Assembly: GCA_023430365.1 (NCBI GenBank)
Contig: JAEZAS010000180.1
Location: 1-9,105 of the forward strand
DNA length: 9,105 nt
DNA from: Planctomycetota bacterium
GTDB taxonomy: Bacteria; Planctomycetota; Planctomycetia; Pirellulales; Pirellulaceae
Reading direction: 5' to 3'
Shown: positions 6,096-9,105 of the stretch, piece after piece
How positions within the stretch are numbered: position 1 is the stretch's first letter
Layout: each line of letters starts with the position of its first letter
The notes under the pieces: model-generated
Told to the model about the DNA's origin: nothing
Seen by the model: the letters and a program-made list of their open reading frames with translations, nothing else
Databases searched by the model: none
Position numbers and translations under genes: made by a program

Positions 6096-6733
6096 CTAAG
6101 CCGCGGGGGAATTCGTGTTTTTTTTCACAAAGTCGGATCACTGAACGGAAGTCTTTCACAGAGAATGGCTTGCGCAAAACGGGAAACTCGGTGCTAGCGG
6201 TCTCGGAAGCGCGCGGTCGGGGGACGCTCGGACGACCTAACGGATCGCTGAAATCCCCAAATAGTTGCAACCGCCAGAAATCACGCAACCCTTAAACTCG
6301 GAAGGGAATTAACTTGCCCTAAACCGTGCTTTAATGGTCCTCAATCGTTGCGTTTTTTCGACGGCTCGATTAGATTGAAATTCGGAGGACCGCAACCGGC
6401 ACCCAACGATGCCAGCAGCGGTCGCCACGACTTGCGGCAGGCCTCTCGCCGCTCTGCGGACCCTTTTCCCGCACCGGGTTGCTGTACCCGGCGCGAGGTT
6501 AGGCATCGTCCAGCAGGCCGTGGCCAGATTAGGGGAGCTGCTGACAGACCGGGGAAAACGGTTGCCAGCGGTCGTTTGAATGTTCGGTGTGTAACGAGGA
6601 CGGACCTTCGGCACGCCCGCCAGCCTTTATTGCCGTCAGGGACGACTAACAAACCCTTGTCGTGAACGGTTCGTAGCACCTGTTGCGCCGGTGGTGGCGC
6701 GGGGTTGATGCTGCGTTCGAAGGTGGAGGTCCC
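6096..6733. other. Noncoding divergent region, possibly structured RNA at 6336-6573
   Basis: No reading frame here looks like a gene. 6096-6330 is more AT-rich and has a run of eight T (6118-6125) flanked by GTG and CAC. From 6336 on, non-overlapping helices can be drawn in series on the plus strand: 6336-6342 with 6385-6391 (7 bp), 6406-6413 with 6502-6509 (8 bp, enclosing a 6-bp hairpin 6474-6491), 6511-6516 with 6538-6543 (6 bp), and 6547-6551 with 6569-6573 (5 bp). A further GCGCC/GGCGC hairpin spans 6685-6700. It does not match tmRNA, RNase P RNA or SRP RNA by eye. No clear plus-strand promoter was found. Confidence 0.3.
6721..6730 (+). promoter_or_regulatory. Ribosome-binding site deciding a TTG start
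   Basis: AGGTGGAGGT lies 3 bases before TTG at 6734, with AGGTGG centred at a normal distance. It is the only strong Shine-Dalgarno match near the frame's start and falls inside the longer open frame that begins at 6683, so it points to the TTG at 6734 as the true start. Confidence 0.55.
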
Positions 6734-7918
6734 TTGATTACCACAGCTTCCCTTAAGACTCAGACCTGGAAGGATCTGGCCGAGATGGCCAAGACGAAGG
6801 GGCTTTCGGGCTACCACTCCATGAAAAAGGACGAACTGGTGAAGGCGCTTGTCCGCAATGCCAAGGCCAAAGCCAAGTCTCGCGCCGCCGCCAAGGCCAA
6901 CAAACCCGTCAGTCGCACCGCCGCCCCCAGCCGATCCACCGTGGCCCGGTCAACGACCCGCCTGCACAACGGCAACGGCAATGGCAAGTCGCACGCCAAA
7001 CCGACGGCTGCCCGCTCGGCTAAGCAGGCCCGCGTCGCCGAACGAATCCAAAAGGTCCACGCCCAGCGTGAACGCCTGAAGGACCTGAGCGGTTCGAAGG
7101 CGAACGCCAAGGCGCCCGCCAACAAGGACCGCCTGGTCCTGATGGTTCGCGATTCCTACTGGCTGCACGCCTGCTGGACGATCACCAACGCGAGCGTCAA
7201 GCGAGCCGAAGCCGCCCTGGCCGCCTATTGGCACACCGCCCGTCCCGTCCTCCGGCTGTTGGAAGTCGATGGCGGAACCACGACGAGCACCTCAGAGCGC
7301 GTCGTGCGTGAGATCGAAATCCATGGCGGTGTGACGAACTGGTACATCGACGTTTCCACCCCGCTTCAAAGCTACCGCGTCGACATCGGCTACCTGGCCA
7401 GCAACGGCAAGTACTTCGCCATCGCCCGCAGCAATGCGATCACCACGCCGGCTCCCGATGCGGCCGACTCGATCGACGAGAACTGGACCGACGTTGCGGA
7501 GAACTACGAGCGCGTGTACGCCCTCAGCGGCGGCTATCACGAGGAAAACAGCAGCGGCGAACTGCAGGAGTTGTTTGAAGAACGGCTCCGCCGGCCGATG
7601 AACTCGCCGCTGGGCTCGCAGTTTGGCGTTGGCGCCGAGCGAGTGCTTAACCGTCACCGCGACTTCCTCTTCAACGTCGACGCCGAAATGATCCTCTTCG
7701 GTTCGACCAAGCCCGATGCCCGCGTCACCCTCGGCGGCGATCCGGTCAAAATCCGCCCCGATGGCAGCTTCACCGTCCGCCTTAGCATGCCCGACAAGCG
7801 GCAGGTGCTGCCGGTGGTGGCCTCGAGCGCCGACGGCGTGGAGCAGCGGACGATCGTCATCGCGATTGAGCGCAACACCAAGGTGCTCGAGCCGATGGTT
7901 CGCGAGAACAACGAATAG
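6734..7918 (+). CDS. Rho_N / DUF4912 / Ig-like protein of unknown function
   Basis: The 394-residue cytoplasmic-looking protein has no signal peptide or membrane helix. Residues 8-40 (TWKDLAEMAKTKGLSGYHSM... with KKDELVKAL) resemble the Rho N-terminal/SAP-like helical fold that binds nucleic acid. Residues 41-130 are an Ala/Lys/Arg/Gly linker reminiscent of histone H1-like tails. Residues 133-270 resemble DUF4912, starting LVLMVRDSYWLHACW and including WYIDVSTPLQSYRVDIGYL. Residues 309-380 look like a beta-sandwich (FGSTKPDARVTLGGDPVKI, then RPDGSFTVRLSMP), as in Ig-like carbohydrate-binding modules. The start is TTG 6734, preceded by a purine-rich site at 6721-6730; an upstream TTG (6683) would add 17 unconvincing residues. 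Family function is unknown, and combining a nucleic-acid-binding end with sugar-binding-like domains is odd. It stands alone, divergent from the atp operon. Confidence 0.85.
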   Translation: MITTASLKTQTWKDLAEMAKTKGLSGYHSMKKDELVKALVRNAKAKAKSRAAAKANKPVSRTAAPSRSTVARSTTRLHNGNGNGKSHAKPTAARSAKQARVAERIQKVHAQRERLKDLSGSKANAKAPANKDRLVLMVRDSYWLHACWTITNASVKRAEAALAAYWHTARPVLRLLEVDGGTTTSTSERVVREIEIHGGVTNWYIDVSTPLQSYRVDIGYLASNGKYFAIARSNAITTPAPDAADSIDENWTDVAENYERVYALSGGYHEENSSGELQELFEERLRRPMNSPLGSQFGVGAERVLNRHRDFLFNVDAEMILFGSTKPDARVTLGGDPVKIRPDGSFTVRLSMPDKRQVLPVVASSADGVEQRTIVIAIERNTKVLEPMVRENNE

Positions 7919-7927
7919 CGAGTAAGT

Positions 7928-7952
7928 AGTCCTCGTCTCTACGTCGAGGCTA
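7928..7952 (+). other. Hairpin just downstream of the DUF4912 gene
   Basis: TAG, a bulged T, and CCTCG (7931-7935) pair with CGAGG (7945-7949) and CTA. It begins 10 bases after the stop codon. There is no following U-tract, so it may stabilise or help end the transcript, but it is not a canonical intrinsic terminator. Confidence 0.35.
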
Positions 7953-7959
7953 TTAGCCA

Positions 7960-8060
7960 AGCCACGGAACAAACACAGGCAGAACACGGATCAGAGCCAG
8001 TAAGCTCCCAAGGCTTTTGGCCCTCTCCCATCCGTGTTCTGCCGTGTTTCATCCGTGGCT
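7960..8060. repeat. Long imperfect inverted repeat (about 31-base arms)
   Basis: Arm 7960-7991 and arm 8030-8060 are inverted copies, differing by a one-base indel and two mismatches, around a 38-base loop. The loop contains a small CCAA...TTGG hairpin. Each arm reads as a phrase with repeated ACACGG/CCGTGT motifs. The arm sequence has the look of a dispersed genomic repeat, but no second copy exists in the window. No open frame lies in it. Confidence 0.8.
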
Positions 8061-8068
8061 GCTTCTTG

Positions 8069-8228
8069 CCGTAGGTTAGGCCTCCGGCCTGACCGTGCCG
8101 TGGTATTGAAGCGACTCTTGATTCTCGCCCTCCGGACGCCCGAAGCGTTGCTCCAGGCAATTCCCCATCCCGGCCGGTTCTTGCACTCCTGAGGTTTTTC
8201 CCGGTCAGGCCGGAGGCCTAACCTACGG
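8069..8228. repeat. 160-bp element with perfect 27-base terminal inverted repeats
   Basis: 8069-8095 and 8202-8228 are perfect inverted copies, 27 bases each, separated by 106 bases. Each arm contains its own small palindrome (AGGCC-GGA-GGCCT type). No target-site duplication is visible at the ends, and the interior has no credible gene. Structure and size recall a MITE or a palindromic dispersed repeat. It starts 8 bases after the previous inverted repeat, so the two stand as a pair. Confidence 0.85.
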
Positions 8229-8430
8229 GAGTTCCGCATTGCCCATGGCGGGGCTCGCTGCTAGGATTTCAGACGACACTGATCTGCCATGTTCGTGCTG
8301 CGGCGTCTATTTGTCCGGAGCCGATACGCCACCGCATGGGGGCCGAAATTTTAGCGGCTGGATCGCGTCCACCCGTCGCCTTCTGGCTTTCGAGCCAATC
8401 GCACGGTTAACGCATTCCAGTGGCTGTGGT

Positions 8431-8484
8431 CTCCACCTATTAGTGCGGGCTCGGCAAACCACGCCCCACGGCATCGCGGTGGAG
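8431..8484 (+). other. Candidate structured RNA element upstream of the larE terminator
   Basis: CTCCACC (8431-8437) can pair with GGTGGAG (8478-8484), 7 bp, enclosing a second helix formed by GTGCGGGC (8443-8450) and GCCCCAC (8463-8469) with one bulged base. The stacked helices lie about 40 bases before a strong terminator and about 90 bases before larE. I could not match it to a known riboswitch. Confidence 0.3.
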
Positions 8485-8523
8485 AGGTGTTACTTTTGCG
8501 TGTCGGACTTCCGTCGCGCAACA

Positions 8524-8560
8524 GCAGCCCGGCTGTGCGAAACAGCCGGGCTGCTTTTTT
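8524..8560 (+). terminator. Strong intrinsic terminator just upstream of larE
   Basis: A perfect 13-bp stem, GCAGCCCGGCTGT (8524-8536) with its complement (8542-8554), has a 5-base GCGAA loop and is followed by six T (8555-8560). The T-tract is only on the plus strand, so it stops plus-strand transcription. It lies 16 bases before the larE ATG, so it either ends an upstream transcript or attenuates read-through into larE. Confidence 0.9.
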
Positions 8561-8576
8561 GCCTATATTGAATTGC

Positions 8577-9105
8577 ATGTCCGATCTCTCCGCCAAACGC
8601 GACGCCCTCCTGCAAACGCTCGCCAGCCTGCCTGGCTGTGCCGTGGCCTATTCGGGCGGAGTGGACAGCGCCGTCGTTGCGAAAGCGGCCCAACTGGCTC
8701 TCGGCGAGCGGGCCATCGCCGTGACTGGCGTCAGCGCGAGCCTGGCCGAGGGAGAGCTCGATCAGGCGCGCGAGATCGCCGAGTTGATCGGCATCCGCCA
8801 CATCGTCATCCAGACCGAGGAGTTTTCGAGCGACGACTACCTGCGCAACGCTCCCGATCGCTGCTACCACTGCAAGACCGAGCTTTACTCGCAAATGACC
8901 CGCCGTCTGGCGGAATGGGGCATGCCGACGATCGTCAACGGCGCCAATCTCGACGACACGGGCGATTACCGCCCTGGCATGAATGCAGCCGCGGAGCACC
9001 AGATCCGCAGCCCGCTGGCCGAATGCGGCATCAACAAGGCTGAGGTGCGGCAACTGGCCGCCGACTGGGGCCTGCCGGTGTGGGACAAGCCAGCCACGCC
9101 CTGCC
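8577..9105 (+). CDS. larE: LarE-type ATP-dependent sulfur transferase, three-Cys type (N-terminal part, cut by window end)
   Basis: LarE adenylates and thiolates the nicotinic-acid-derived precursor of the nickel-pincer cofactor made by the lar pathway. 176 codons are in the window. The PP-loop ATP-binding motif SGGVDS is at 26-31. RCYHCK (95-100) contains a CxxC pair, NGANLDDTGDYRPG (121-134) is a family motif, and SPLAECGINKAEVR (145-158) follows. WDKPATPC reaches C176, which aligns with the sacrificial Cys176 of Lactobacillus plantarum LarE. Having three cysteines (C96, C99, C176) fits the LarE type that binds a [4Fe-4S] cluster instead of losing its own sulfur. The ATG at 8577 fits the family start. 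No Shine-Dalgarno sequence is visible; TATATT (8564-8569) could be a -10 box, giving an almost leaderless mRNA. An intrinsic terminator ends 16 bases upstream. Nothing shows whether larB or larC lies beyond. Confidence 0.88.
   Translation, partial: MSDLSAKRDALLQTLASLPGCAVAYSGGVDSAVVAKAAQLALGERAIAVTGVSASLAEGELDQAREIAELIGIRHIVIQTEEFSSDDYLRNAPDRCYHCKTELYSQMTRRLAEWGMPTIVNGANLDDTGDYRPGMNAAAEHQIRSPLAECGINKAEVRQLAADWGLPVWDKPATPC

Noticed and set aside
6118..6125. Run of eight T as a terminator
   Set aside because: No stable stem of adequate length precedes it on either strand.
6336..6573. tmRNA, RNase P RNA or SRP RNA in the divergent region
   Set aside because: The conserved sequence blocks of these RNAs were looked for by eye on both strands and not found.
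6348..6665. 105-codon plus-strand frame in the divergent region
   Set aside because: TTG start without a Shine-Dalgarno sequence and arginine-rich translation with no family resemblance.
6341..6817. 158-codon minus-strand frame in the divergent region
   Set aside because: It overlaps the start of the DUF4912 gene, is rich in Arg/Pro/Gly without motifs, and has no ribosome-binding site.
7292..7987. 231-codon minus-strand frame opposite the DUF4912 gene
   Set aside because: It is a shadow of the conserved plus-strand protein.
8239..8571. 110-codon plus-strand frame with several cysteines before larE
   Set aside because: It reads straight through the terminator hairpin and T-tract, starts at TTG with no ribosome-binding site, and its cysteines form no regular metal-binding pattern.
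8490..9053. 187-codon minus-strand frame opposite larE
   Set aside because: It is antisense to conserved LarE motifs and crosses the terminator.

Overview
The window is GC-rich chromosomal DNA that looks planctomycetal (Planctomycetota, probably Pirellulales-like). The pointers are ATP synthase Fo subunits with long extra N-terminal parts, a Rho_N-DUF4912 protein, frequent GTG/TTG starts, and gene gaps filled with short inverted or iterated repeats. The assignment rests on recalled family features, not a database search.

Positions 41-5901, minus strand, hold the 5' part of an F-type ATP synthase operon. In transcription order it reads: a two-helix AtpZ-type protein (5901-5650), a four-helix AtpI-like protein (5653-5213), atpB (subunit a), atpE (c), atpF (b), atpH (delta) and atpA (alpha). 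atpG, atpD and atpC would be expected beyond position 1 or elsewhere. The catalytic residues of alpha, the essential Arg of a and the essential Glu of c are all present, so the enzyme should work, and it is predicted to be proton-coupled. The membrane subunits are elaborated: a carries about 220 extra residues before its first helix, while b and c both start with a signal peptide. The genes head to tail are tightly spaced except on either side of atpH, where two related hairpins built from a 7-base iterated unit sit in the 110-145 bp gaps.

Positions 5902-6733 are an 830-bp divergent intergenic region. It contains a plausible sigma70-type promoter and leader for the atp operon and a run of possible RNA helices, but no convincing gene.

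Positions 6734-7918, plus strand, encode a Rho_N / basic linker / DUF4912 / Ig-like protein of unknown function. Positions 7919-8576 are noncoding: two successive long inverted repeats (7960-8060 and 8069-8228), a possibly structured stretch, and a strong intrinsic terminator (8524-8560). From 8577 to the end, plus strand, lies the N-terminal 176 codons of a LarE-type sulfur transferase of the three-cysteine kind.

No tRNA, rRNA, CRISPR array, insertion sequence or phage gene was seen. The most interesting items are the paired iterated hairpins inside the atp operon, the extracytoplasmic additions to Fo (including an internally repeated domain in subunit a), and the structured leader/terminator in front of larE.
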